Part shown: one piece after another, positions 21,641 through 32,002 of the stretch
Numbering within the stretch: position 1 is the stretch's first letter
Layout: every line of letters starts with the position of its first letter
Source of the DNA: Diogma glabrata
Taxonomy: Eukaryota > Arthropoda > Insecta > Diptera > Cylindrotomidae
Assembly: GCA_963693315.1 (NCBI GenBank)
Contig: OY856186.1
Span: forward strand, 236,077,135 to 236,141,134
Direction: 5' to 3'
DNA: 64,000 bases
Made by a program: the position numbers and the translations under genes
Notes under the pieces: model-generated
What the model was told of the DNA's origin: nothing
The model's database searches: none
Seen by the model: only the letters and a program-made list of their open reading frames with translations

Positions 21641-24600
21641 GATTAAATTATTAATTAATTTCTGTGTAGATAATAACGGTGATGAGACGGTTTATATTTC
21701 ATCGAGTAATAAACAGTTTGAGTGTAGCGTTAGACAGAGTGTAGCGTCAGACAGAGTGTAAGCGCAAACAATTTAACGCAACCTTGTTGGAAGTCGCATA
21801 AGAAGTGTCACTTCAAAAAAACTAACCAATACACAATACTATTTTGACCTAATCGAACTGGCCACCGCATATTTCATTTCGAATAAGTTATTCCGTATTT
21901 CCGTATTTCATTCCGTAAGTTTAACATCTTTCATTTTTGCAAAATAATCGCGGTAAAACTTCTAAAGCCTTGATATTGAAGCTATGTTTAGACTATGAAA
22001 GCTGTGCTTCTATAAGAGCATGAAACAGTTGCCACCGAAACTACTTCAATCCTAATGATAGCTAAAACTTCTATAATCTTTTTTCGGAAGCTTTATCGAG
22101 AGTCATTTAGATAAGTTTCGGTAAAGCTTCTAATATTAAATATAGAAGTATTTCAGACGCTTTCACTCAAGTGGTGGGGAGGGGTTCCCTTTAGAAGTTC
22201 TATTGAAACTCTTTAAAAGCTTTAGCGAAGCTTTATTGAAACTTAAACTGGTATAACTCAAAATTAAGAAGTAAGTTTGCTATTTGGAAATGCAGTTACT
22301 TCAATCAAATCGAGCTTGGCATTGGTTTTTGACGGTTTTAATAAAAAATAAAAAGTATATTCTCGTGTATAAGTTGAAACGTGTATGAGATAGATATAAA
22401 ATATGTTAAACATTAATTAATTAATAAAAATAATAATCGAAAAAATTAATCAAATGTATTGTTATATTTTTATTTTAAATTAATTCGGTATGTATTTACA
22501 TGAAAATAAATAATTTTTTTTATAAAACTCATTATCAACAAATTAAAAATAGTTTATTTATAAATTATGTAAAAATCGTTATCTAAAATTATGAATCAAT
22601 CAATCATACAAATTTCTAAAATCTTTTTTATTAAACAACGACACAGGATAAAAACGCAAAATATAGCAAAATAAACAAAAATATGTATAACGGATGGTTA
22701 AAAAAAACTAGATTTTATTTCTCTTTTCTATTGAACGAAATAAAAAAAATAAAATAAAATTTACCACGCACAAAAATTTATTTATGAAATAGAATTAAAA
22801 TAGTTGAGGGCGAAAAATAAGAAAATGAAATTTAGCCCGTCGAGAGTGGCTTTTTTATTTGTATTATTATTATAATTATTACTTATAAGCCAACCTACAA
22901 TCCCCTATTCGCCAGTCAGCTGATCACTTTTATTTCAATTGTTATGATGTGAACATGCATCATATAAATTTTGAAGCAGCATTAAATGACTTTTAGAATT
23001 CGTTTTTCTTACCAGTTTACAATTCCCCAACATTATAATTAATCTAGGTATGAACATTAAATTCAATCTGCATCAAAACACTAGCAAAATTACAACACAC
23101 AAAGTGGGTTTTTTAAATTTGTTTTCTTTTAGTTAATGCTCTAGAAACCTGTTAATGAATTTTCTACCTATGTGGCCACTATACAATTTTAACCTTATGA
23201 ATTAGTTTAACATAAGTTTAATTCTAGTCACATCATATCACCACAATGAGATTTATTCTGAATTTCTTAAGCGTTATCTGGTTTGTAGTCCCTGACGAGA
23301 AACGAGATCTAGTCACGCTCTGGCAGTCTTATTGGTCTCCTCCACTGGCTTCTAGCTGGCGGGTATCCAACTTGTCGTCAGAGGCAATTCTAAACATAAC
23401 ATTTTTGTTAAAGCCGTCTTCTTTAACTTAGCCGATTACAACTTTAGCTTGAAATTTGTGAACAGAATTTCCACCACAGTTAGCAAAGGATTGTCTTTCC
23501 GCAGAATTGACTGTAATTTTCTTGTTATTGATTTTTAAAATCCAACCGTATGCAATTTTGTGCCTAGTTTGTTACACATAAGTGAGTATCAAAGTTTCAA
23601 TTCTTCCAATTTTTAATTGTTGTGAAGAAAAAGGAGGTTTAGTAAAAAGAAACTGACAATTTGTAAACAAAATATTTTTTTTGTATTTAGAGGTTGGTTG
23701 AAAAAAAATATTTTCAACTGTCATATTTTACCAAATTGAACCCAAAACATACATTTGTCCTAAAAACAGAGCAAGGTTGATTTAAAATATAACGTGTTAC
23801 ACACTGTTGAGTGTTGAGTTATTAGATAGTTGAATGAAGTTGATAACTATATTTATATGAACTAATTGACTTTGGCTTTATATCATGAATTTAGTATTTT
23901 AAAACAAAAGTATTTGAAATTGGCTGAACTATATTTATTTTTTACATAAACAGCACGTGTGATTGTCTCAACTACACCGTTCTAGCCTGTGTAGCTGTTA
24001 AATCAATTTCGGAACTAATATGCTATATTTATTCTCTCGAGAAGGTTGAGACAACCTTCTCGATATCGATTGGAAATAGAATAATTTTTTCAGTGTGGTT
24101 TAAAGCTAGTGTAAGCAATAAATTTATGTTCGACTCAATGTTAATTAGAAAACATATTATTTAAATGCTATCAAAATGCAATATGCAAATAAAATATTAT
24201 TTAAATAATTTGAACTTAAAAAAAATTTTTTAACTCAAAGCTTTTTGACATATTTTATTCATAAAAAACGTGTTTTGTTTGTTATTTTAATTTTGATTCC
24301 ATTTTGTATCTCTCGCCCTAAAAAAAGTCAAAATCTGTCAAGACAATACCCTCGAAGAAAAACTTGAATGATAAAAAATAAAGAACGAAATGCTCTTAAC
24401 GAAAAAAAATATCAAATTATATTAGAAAATTAATAAGAAAATAATAATAAAATGTAAATGGAAACCGAATCAAATAAGATCTTGTTTGTTGAAATTCAAT
24501 TTGAATTTGATTATCTTATTTTGTTTTATATAATATATACATATATGTATATAAGAATTCGAATAAATAAAATGGAAAATACAATTTTCTTTTTCTTATA

Positions 24601-25659
24601 ATCTATTTTTAAAAAGAGGGAAATTATTTTTTTAATTTTATCTCGCGTTTTTTTTGGGAGGATGTGGCAAATGGAAATTTATTTGAAATATAATTATGTT
24701 CAGGAAAGAAAGAAATGAAATATTATGTTCAGATAAATGTCCGTTTAGGAGGGATAGATAATCAGTTTTGATTATAAATCAAATTTTCAATTCACATACT
24801 TATAAATGTGAGACAATAACTTATCTAGTTAATAACAAAACCAGAATCGTTAAAACAACTATTAAGAAAATCAACTACACTTTCGTTCCCTACACAATCA
24901 ATTAATAGAATTAATTAATCTCCATAACCAATAAACATGTTAAACCTTTAATTAAGAAGTAAAAGCAAAATATTATTTTTTTGTGTGAATTAAAGAATAT
25001 TGCAGTACATTGAATTCCATCCACATGAAGGTTTTTCTTTTTATAATTGTTATTAAAAATAATAAACAATTTAATAAATATTTTTAACAACTTATTTATT
25101 TATCTAACTTTATTTGTGGGCGATTTTCAATTAGAACAGTTATTGTAATTTGTTTTCTTTCTATTTCTTATAGTATATAATTAAGAAACCTCATTTATGT
25201 TGTATGTCAGGTTAATCAATAAAATGTCATAAATAATCGTAATTTAGATAGGAACTTTAAATATTTTATTTTTTTATTTATAATTATATGTAAGTTGGAT
25301 TTGAGAGCTCAGTTGGATATTTTACATTTGTAGTAAAATATCGAATAGGTAGGTGGAATTCAACTTGACATAGCTATTTTGTAAGTTATGTAATTGGAAT
25401 GATTTAATAGTTAAATAAATTATCTTGTATTACGATGTTGAAGTTGAGGATTATACTTAGGTTTACAATATATTTTTGAAAAGTAAAAATTATTTTGTGT
25501 GGATGGTTGGTTGTAAGATAAAATAACTATTTCTCACATTTCAACATGTATTGTTTGTTAGAATGTCCTGTTAGTACCAATTAATAAAGTTTCCAATGAT
25601 TTAGGTAGACACTTTTGTTATTTGCTAGTAGGTTATATGTATTCGTGATTTTTTCAGGA
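21641..25659. other. AT-rich intergenic DNA
   Basis: No gene was recognised. One feature stands out: a perfect 12-bp inverted repeat, TCGAGAAGGTTG-AGA-CAACCTTCTCGA, at 24037-24063. About 30 bp later TTTTTTCAGTGTGG resembles a CACTG-type MITE end, with no partner found. Confidence 0.45.
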
Positions 25660-25879
25660 CAGGCATGTCAACCTTATTTTGGTATACGAACCAAATTTTT
25701 CGAAAATTATTTTCCAAAGCCTTATGCGGGCCACATGTTCTTGGTTTTATCAAAAATTTTAAATTTGTTAAAAAAAAACAAAACAAAAATGTTTATATCG
25801 AAATTCATTAGTTCTTAAAAATATATTTATTAATCCAGTTTTTTGCAAAATCAAAATTTGGTATTAGTTTCTGGTTTGA

Positions 25880-26160
25880 TGTAATTTTTTATATCGTTGC
25901 TAAATGTTCTTCAATTAATCTGGCGCGCTTCGCAGTTTTATTCATCTTCATTTGTGAAAAAATGTATTCACATATATACGTGCTACTGCAAACATGGATA
26001 ATATGACGAGTTCTCGGTCTGCAGATGAACAATCGTAAAACTCTTGATATTCCAAGTTCCTTTTACTTGTGATTTAATAGCGTTTCGCATCGTAGTTCTT
26101 TAAATTCCCCAAGCAGAAATTTGTTAGGGTTCAAATATGGCCCCGATAAGGTTTGCCCTA
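25880..26160 (-). pseudogene. hAT transposase C-terminal dimerisation region
   Basis: In one minus-strand frame, with a few stops, I read FKELRCETLL, HVCSSTYICEYIFSQMKMNK, then TAKRARLIEEHLATI. The pattern SSTYICE..FS.MK..K...R..L.EEHL is diagnostic for the C-terminal dimerisation domain of GTF2IRD2-like hAT transposases. The rest of the protein lies on the far side of the LINE insertion. Confidence 0.8.
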
Positions 26161-26399
26161 GTTTGATAGGGCTATGATCATGAGTGTAATGATTTTTCCC
26201 CAATCAGGCTGTGATTTGGATAGTCGGATCAGGGTCTGATCAAGTTCGCCCTAAACTAAATAGATCAAACCCTAGTAAGATATTTTGTTGTTGTTGTTGT
26301 TGTTGTAGCGACAGTTTTGGTGCTAATCCTCCGGCTCCATGTCCAGGTTCAGGAACTCTGCTACTGCTTTTGGGCGGTACCACAAATCTTCCTTCGTTA

Positions 26400-28367
26400 G
26401 GTTAGTTGAATTTTTAGGACATCATGAATAGGTGGTTTACATCATGCGGCGTGCCCTCACATGCGGGACACTTGTCAATAATTTCAGGATTAATTCTGCT
26501 CATGTAGTTGTTTAGTGTGCGTGACCAACCGGATTTTAGTTAAGCTAGCATGGATCTGGTGCTACGGGGTAACTGGACCTCTTCGGCAGTGACTTTTGGT
26601 GGCTTTTTATATAGAACTCGATTTGGGGCGTAGTTTCTTATAACGTCCTCAACAGCTTTTGTATGAAGTGTTTTTAAGCCTGTTCTGTAAGTAACCTCGT
26701 CGATGTTACCTGTTACTTGATGGTCTCTAACCTCATGCAGAAAGCATCTTGCTGTCTTTCTTATGTCTCTAGGTGGCTCAATTTTCGATATGGTATCATT
26801 ACAAGGATGCTGCTCTTTGTGACAGGCCAATAGATATTGTTTAGTTAGCATTTTATTATGTTCACGGACTGGCAGTATGTTACATTACTCATGCAGGTGA
26901 TCTCGATGGGCCATCAAATGACATCCGGTCGCAGTTGGCAGGGCTGCGTTTTGTATTATTTGTAACTTCTTCCAGTGCGTGTCTGTGCAGCAGCGGCGGA
27001 GCAGCATAGTTTATAAAAGGTCGACCTATTGTTTTATACGATGTAATTATTGTACTTTTATCCTTGCTTCATGAGCTACCCGCTAGTGCTCTCAATGCAT
27101 TATTCCTGTTCTTCAGTCTGGATATCACTTATTGTGCATGAGCATTAAATTTAAGCAGTGGGTCGAATGTTACCCCCAACAATCTCAGATTTTTTACTAT
27201 AGGAATGAGTATGTATTCAATGCAGATGCTTAGTGTTGTGTTTACCTCCTTCATCCATGTGGCGGATAGTGTAAAAGTGGGCTTTTCTGTAGAAAGTTTT
27301 AATTTTCTTGTTTTAAACCATTCATTGAGGATGTTAAGGTAGGTGTTTAGGATATTGGTGAGTTGTTCTAGGTTGTTGCCTGGTGCAAGCACTGTGCAAT
27401 CGTCTGCATATGACGTAATGGTTATTCCTTCCGGCGTTGCAGGTAAGCTGCTTAAGTAGAGATTAAACAATGAAGGTGAGAGAACTCCGCCTTGTGGAAC
27501 TCCTTGTCGTAGTACTCTTATCTTGGACTTACAGTTCCGAAACTCGACGTAAGTTTGGCGCTTTATGAGACCTGGCAAATTGGTCTTTAGGATGTCATCT
27601 AGTAGTGCGGCGTGCGACACTGTGTCGAACACTTTTGATAGGTCGAGTGCAACTAAAATTGTTCTAGCACAGGGTTGTTTTTGGTTCAGACCATCACTGA
27701 TCTGATTTTGTATTCTGTGAAGAGCGGTGGTTGTACTATGTGCTGTCCTAAAGCCATGTTGGTGTGCCGCTAAATTGTAAGAGCCGGTTAACCGAGGTAA
27801 TAGAAGCGCTTCAATCAGTTTTGCGACCGATGAAAGGATGGAGATCGGTCTGTAGGATTCTCCCTTTTCTTCAGGTTTTCCAGGCTTCAAGATGGGGCTT
27901 ATTCTTGCCGTTTTCCAGATATTTGGTATTTGTAGCGTATTTAGCGATGTGTGCGGTGTGGTAGTGAGATATTTCAGCCCTTTGGGTCCAATATGTTTTA
28001 GCATGATGGCTGAGATGCCGTCGGGTCCAATAGCTTTGGATGGCTTAATCTTCTTTATGGCATTCTCAACCGCTTCTTCCGAAAATAAGATTTCCTCTAA
28101 ATGTTCAGTATTGAATTCGCGCAGATGTCTCAATACTGACCTAGTTTGCTTTCCATGTTTACGTGGCTGTTCTGTAAACTGTGTGTTGAATTTTGTTGCG
28201 CATTTTCTGTGGTTTTCAGTTAGGATATCATCGAAGGAGATCATGCAATTGTTACCTGGTTGTCCAGGATGGCTTAAGTCTTTTATGACCTTCCAGAGAC
28301 TTTTGCTTGTGCCAAAACTTGAATCACTCACTAGTTTTCTCCATTTATCACGTTTGTGTTCCGCAAC
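26400..28367 (-). pseudogene. Reverse transcriptase of the 26-29 kb LINE
   Basis: The main open stretch (28367 to 27129) shows the RT core in order: IKKIKPSKAIGPDGISA, YRPISILSSVAKLIE, QHGFRTAHSTTTAL, ALDLSKVFD (usually KAFD), GVPQGGVLSPSLFN, SYADDCTVLA with the catalytic aspartates, and LLGVTFD. After several stops, a second stretch (26851-26540) gives the C-terminal region (HTKAVEDVIRNYAPNRVLY, LPRSTRSMLA). It is followed after a stop by GWSRTLNNYMSRINPEI and CPACEGTPHDVNHLF, a CCHC-like knuckle. It copies element RNA into DNA in an intact element. Stops and frameshifts make it dead. Confidence 0.88.
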
Positions 28368-28816
28368 GAAAAAAGTTTCAAAGAGCCACAGGAACTGATT
28401 GTAAATCGAAGTGAAATAACATAAACAATTAAAAGGAACTATTCTCAATATATGTGTCATACCCCATCACGTGTAATATTAATATAAAACTTAAACAATC
28501 ATATGAACAAAGCTCAGTTCTTTTAAATAAATTATTAATAAAATAAACAAAACAAGATTAACTAAATTTAATTAATTTCATTAATTTAATATATTTCGTT
28601 TTATGTATGACTTGTTCAAGTGAGCGAAAATTCAATGGTTTTGTTTAGACGGATTAAGTTCAAATAAAAAAAACCTTTACAATTGATACCCAGGAATTAT
28701 CTTTAACAAAAAAAACATCAATAGTACGTTACCCCAGACAAAAAGCGATTTTTTATGATTAATTTATTTCATACTCATAAAAAACAAACTGCTTGAACCT
28801 TATTACCTCTTAATTT
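28368..28816 (+). repeat. Dispersed repeat D, copy 1, inside the LINE
   Basis: This ~450 bp non-coding segment starts GAAAAAAGTTTCAAAGAGC and ends CTTGAACCTTATTACCTCTTAATTT. It lies exactly between LINE coding parts. The same sequence occurs at 31272-31423 plus 34077-34372. The match stops at the same base on each side, so the borders are real. No clear inverted ends or target duplication were found, and its class is unknown. Confidence 0.75.
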
Positions 28817-29000
28817 CTGGATGGATGTTATGTTTGCCCTTAAAATATTTTTACATATTGAACAATGCCATGTTATAGTTGGTCCCGAATTTCTTTCTAT
28901 ACCACCCAAGACGAGGAGTATTTGAAGCAGTGAGGCCAGTGACAGCTGCTTCCTAACCCAAACAATGGAGCGACGGATTTGCACCTTGTGTCGAAATGGT
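28817..29000 (-). pseudogene. N-terminal frame of the 26-29 kb LINE
   Basis: The minus strand reads RRSIVWVRKQLSLASLLQIL, LVLGGIERNSGPTITWHC, then SICKNILRANITSIQ. The hydrophobic run followed by G-G-I-E-R-N-S-G-P resembles the 2A-like ending (normally NPGP) seen at the N-terminus of some LINE proteins. After it comes the start of a CxxC zinc finger. The second half of the finger is lost at the inserted repeat. Confidence 0.6.
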
Positions 29001-29070
29001 TGTGATGGTCCTTGGTCGGAATTGGGTTCCGAGTACTTCTAGGGCGTAGGCCCGTCCATCTTGAGAAGAT

Positions 29071-29339
29071 AAGATATTTTGTATCAGGCTCTGATAGATT
29101 GAGCTATTAGCTCATTAAGATATTTTGTATCAGGCTCTGATCAGATTGCCCAACCAGGAGTGAAATACAAAAAACCTCATCAGGGACGGCTATATTCAAG
29201 TAAGGTTAACCCTAAAATGGTATTCCAATTCAGGCTCGGAACAGGCCAACTTCAGATTGCCCTAATAGAGCTTGCTATTTCTGGCTTTGATCACGCGCTG
29301 ATTGTATGCAGGCTTTCCTTAACTAATTTCTGTTCGGGC
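29071..29339. other. Repetitive interior of the hAT element
   Basis: The word AAGATATTTTGTATCAGGCTC occurs twice (29071 and 29118). Related GGCTCTGATCAGATTGCCC words occur here and on the other side of the LINE (26140-26277). This seems to be an older insert or local amplification within the hAT. It contains no protein I can identify. Confidence 0.4.
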
Positions 29340-29720
29340 CCATTTGCAAATGTTCGTCAATATTTGCAATGTCTACAGACATCGGAGACCAAAAAGTATT
29401 GAAATGAGACTCACTACTTTGAAAATTTGAAAACCTCTATTCAAAATCGTCTGCCAAAATTTTAGTTGTTTTTCATATCATATTTCACCATGTAAATCGT
29501 CAAATATTAGCTCTGGATCTATAAGCAAACCAGTCTTACGACTAGAAAAATTGCATAAATTTTCTCTGTTTGATTGTATTTTCGATAAGATTATCTTTTG
29601 TTTGAATGAAGTTATTTGGTCATACAACGAGGTTATAAGCATGTTTTTATGCTGTACAATAATATTGGTTTGACTGAGATGGCCAGCAATGTCAACTGAG
29701 AAAGCCAAATCTTGTACCAA
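29340..29720 (-). pseudogene. hAT transposase, middle region
   Basis: The open part (29720-29478) reads DLAFSVDIAGHLSQTNIIVQ, HKNMLITSLYDQITSFKQKI. It closely follows the D-LAFL-D-TGHLN-LN--LQGK---I--L-D-I-SF--KL pattern of GTF2IRD2-like hAT transposases. Further pieces (SESHFNTFWSPMSVD, EHLQMGPNRN) continue to about 29340 with a stop. It pairs with the C-terminal piece at 25880-26160. Confidence 0.8.
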
Positions 29721-29751
29721 ATCAACTTTTTAAGTTCAAAGCAGTCATGTT

Positions 29752-30187
29752 CTCCCTGGACTTTCGCTGATTTCATTTGATGATTACCACATGTTTTATG
29801 CTTCGTGAGGCGCCTGTCCTTGAAGAGTCCGAAAATATTTGTTCTGCCGTTTTCCTCGATTGGACCGCTTTTTCGTCAGGCAAGCTCCAAAAAATGACGA
29901 TTGCCCGGGATCTTGCAAATTTGATACCACAATTTTTTTAAGTATGGGAGTGGAAATTTGTTTTAGAACGCGAGGGTAGCCTTGTCCAACAAAAATTTGC
30001 CTGCCATTGTCGAGTCTCACATCCCAAACATGTCAAAATGTCAACTGTCAGACTCGACAATAGCAGACACATTTTTGTCGGACAAGGTTACTCTCGTGTT
30101 CTAAAACAAATTTCTACACCCCATACTTAAAAAATTGTTGTGTCAAATCGGCATTTTTTGGAGCATGGCAACCGCTAAAACGGCCAT
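29752..30187. repeat. Large foldback element, partial copy
   Basis: Two ~200 bp arms are inverted copies of each other, centred near 30020. The shared words are GAACRCGAGGGTARCCTTGT, GACAATGGCAG-like and TTGTCGAGTC. The left arm runs outward to a degraded form of the terminal CCTGGGCCCACGCCG. The right arm stops short. The complete copy is at 60990-61577. Several short open frames on these arms are not genes. It lies inside the hAT element. Confidence 0.85.
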
Positions 30188-30307
30188 TAATGCTTGATGG
30201 TTTAAGCCACGTGCTCGAATAAGTTTAACTACTTTAGCAAATTTTTGAAATACATTGTATATTTTGTATTTTGAGATCATGAATTCATTTTTTATGCATT
30301 TTTTAAT

Positions 30308-30552
30308 TAAAACAGTGTAGGTGTGTAAAAGTGTTGAGGGCCGCATCAATTTATGCAGCGGGCCACTAGTGGCCCGCGGGCCGTCAGTTTGACATCATTG
30401 CCTTAAGGTCTTATTTGTTTGAATAAATTATGTGCCTGAAATATAAAACAGTGTAGGTGTGTAAAAGTGTTGAGGGCCACATCAATTTATGCAGCGGGCC
30501 ATCATTGCCTTAAGGTCTTATTTGTTTGAATAAATTATGTGCCTGAAATAAT
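30308..30552 (+). repeat. Tandem duplication of the hAT right end
   Basis: The segment AAAACAGTGTAGGTGTGTAA through ATTATGTGCCTGAAAT occurs twice in a row. The second copy (from about 30446) lacks the CTAGTGGCCCGCGGGCC-to-TTTGAC part, that is, the hAT tip itself. Excision or unequal exchange after insertion could explain it. Confidence 0.75.
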
Positions 30553-30763
30553 TATTTTAAAAAAATCGGTAATCAATAGTATATTAAAAAAAATTGGTAC
30601 TTGTTCTCTTAATTTTTCACTAATTTTGACACAGGGTGGCTCGAAGTTTGTTAAGAAATTTAATGACATACAACGAATTAAATTGTGCTTGAACGGGTGA
30701 ACCGATTTCAATGATTCTGTATGAAAGGTATTTAGTGATGCTTTATAAAAATACTACACTGAA
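30553..30763. other. AT-rich spacer
   Basis: Nothing was recognised. Confidence 0.3.
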
Positions 30764-31080
30764 AAAAATATTTTTTATTCGCCTATTAAAGTGTTACTTT
30801 ATTACTGTGATTTGCGGCCTTAAAGTATCACTTTTTAGCGATATATTTTGTTGTCATTGCTACGTCCAAAAGAGTAAAAAATAATTTTTATTTGTTTAAA
30901 TTCTATAAAAAATAGAAATTTTTATCAAAGCAACCCTTAAATTCAAAATTTCATTATCCAATTAAAATAGTTGTTATCATTTCTTGTCATAGTTATACAA
31001 TAATTTGGAAAAAATAACAAATATTTTGTCAAAGGTAACTTGTTCCACATATTTTTATTTCAAAATTTATGCAAATTTAT
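30764..31080 (+). repeat. Dispersed repeat E, copy 1
   Basis: It begins CACTGAAAAAAATATTTTTT, a CACTG-type end. It shares TTTTTATCAAAGCA..CC, TTCAAAATTTCAT.ATCCAAT and GTCATAGTTATACAAT with 55480-55660. Non-coding. It could be a CACTG-type DNA element, but a second terminus was not found. Confidence 0.45.
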
Positions 31081-31271
31081 AATTTCGTCCAACATTTTTA
31101 GCTTTACGTCCTAGCATCATAATGTACTATATTTGTTTGGGTGATCTTTTAATGTTATTTTTATCTGACGGAATACGTCAGTAAAAAAACATAAAATTTG
31201 ATAAAACACAACAGGACCTTTTTTAGAATAAAAATATTTTCATAAGTCCCATATTATCTCGCTTCAATGAT

Positions 31272-31423
31272 GAAAAAAGCTTCAAAGAGCGACAGGAACT
31301 GATTGGAAGATCGAAGTGAAATAACATCAACAATTAATAGGAACTTTACTTTGTGTCATACCCCGTCACGTGAAATATTAATATAAAACTTAAACAATCA
31401 TATAAGCAAAGCTCAGTTCTTTT
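31272..31423 (+). repeat. Dispersed repeat D, copy 2, left part
   Basis: This matches 28368-28521 up to GCTCAGTTCTTTT, where an insert begins. The rest of the repeat resumes at 34077 after a 0.57 kb segment and a Helitron. Confidence 0.75.
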
Positions 31424-31688
31424 GTAGTAGTTTAATCAATGAGTGTATTATGAAATAGTTTATTCTCAAGCAAAAGTTTAAAATTTGAGCGAGGCACGAG
31501 CGAGAATTTTAATTTGCGAGAGAATAAAATTCATAAAACACGAATCGATTACAATTCTTTATTCTCTGACAAAGAAGTGTGTATTATAAAACATAAAAAC
31601 ATTTTCTTCAATTATAACAATAAATCTTTATTGTTTTAATTGATAAATCAAATATCTTATTAAAAGAACCCTGATGATAAAAAACACA
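31424..31688. other. Insert in repeat D, left portion
   Basis: It contains GAGCGAGGCACGAGCGAGAAT and GCGAGAGAATAAAATTCATAAAACACGAAT. Similar words occur in dispersed repeat F at 35.5, 36.3 and 50.1 kb. No protein is encoded. Confidence 0.4.
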
Positions 31689-31998
31689 CATCCTATACAA
31701 TCAACCGTGTTCAACTAAACGAAATAAGAGAATTTAAACTTAAAATCTGATTTTTGAACAAAACTTATCAAAGCAATTGTGATTTTAATTTGAAAATAAT
31801 TTTATTAAAATCAAAACAATTTGACCAATTGGAATCATACCAATTGAATAATGATAATTTTTATATAGGAAAATTTGTTATTAGACAATAGGTTATGTTC
31901 ATTAGGCTATAGGTTAGAAAACAATACAATAATACATACTATTATTATCGAAAAAACATACAAATAAAGCTGATATAATTAAATGGAAGAGAATAAAA
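31689..31998 (+). repeat. Dispersed repeat A, copy 2
   Basis: Closely similar to 6288-6597. It ends at GAGAATAAAA, directly next to the Helitron B start. Confidence 0.7.
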
Positions 31999-32002
31999 TA
32001 AA

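Larger units (their letters stand above)
26288..29070 (-). mobile_element. Non-LTR retrotransposon (CR1/jockey-like) with target duplication
   Basis: This minus-strand element ends in a (CAA)n tail (26284-26306 on the plus strand reads TTG repeats) instead of poly-A. The same 12 bp, AAGATATTTTGT on the plus strand, occurs at 26277-26288 and 29071-29082: a clean target-site duplication. Inside, from its 5' end, are an N-terminal open frame (28817-29000), a 0.45 kb inserted repeat, and a reverse transcriptase with C-terminal region (26400-28367). The endonuclease and the RT start are missing. It lies inside the hAT at 25660-30400 and is younger than it. Confidence 0.85.
25660..30400 (-). mobile_element. 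hAT element of the GTF2IRD2/ZBED-like kind, split by insertions
   Basis: The left end reads CAGGCATGTCAACCTT. The right end, on the minus strand, reads CAATGATGTCAAACTGACGG followed by GCGGCCC-type DNA. Matching degenerate ends with ATGTCAA and nearby GCGGGCCAC occur in hAT transposons of the Tip100/GTF2IRD2 group (family knowledge). Minus-strand transposase fragments lie at 29340-29720 and 25880-26160. Between them sits a 2.8 kb LINE, and a foldback element lies at 29752-30187. No 8-bp duplication was seen at the outer ends. The element is inactive. Confidence 0.7.

Noticed and set aside
27764..28398. Plus-strand open frames over the LINE
   Set aside because: They are antisense to a reverse transcriptase with all core motifs on the minus strand.
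29796..30349. Short minus-strand open frames
   Set aside because: They lie on the arms of the foldback element and have counterparts on both arms, so they are not genes.
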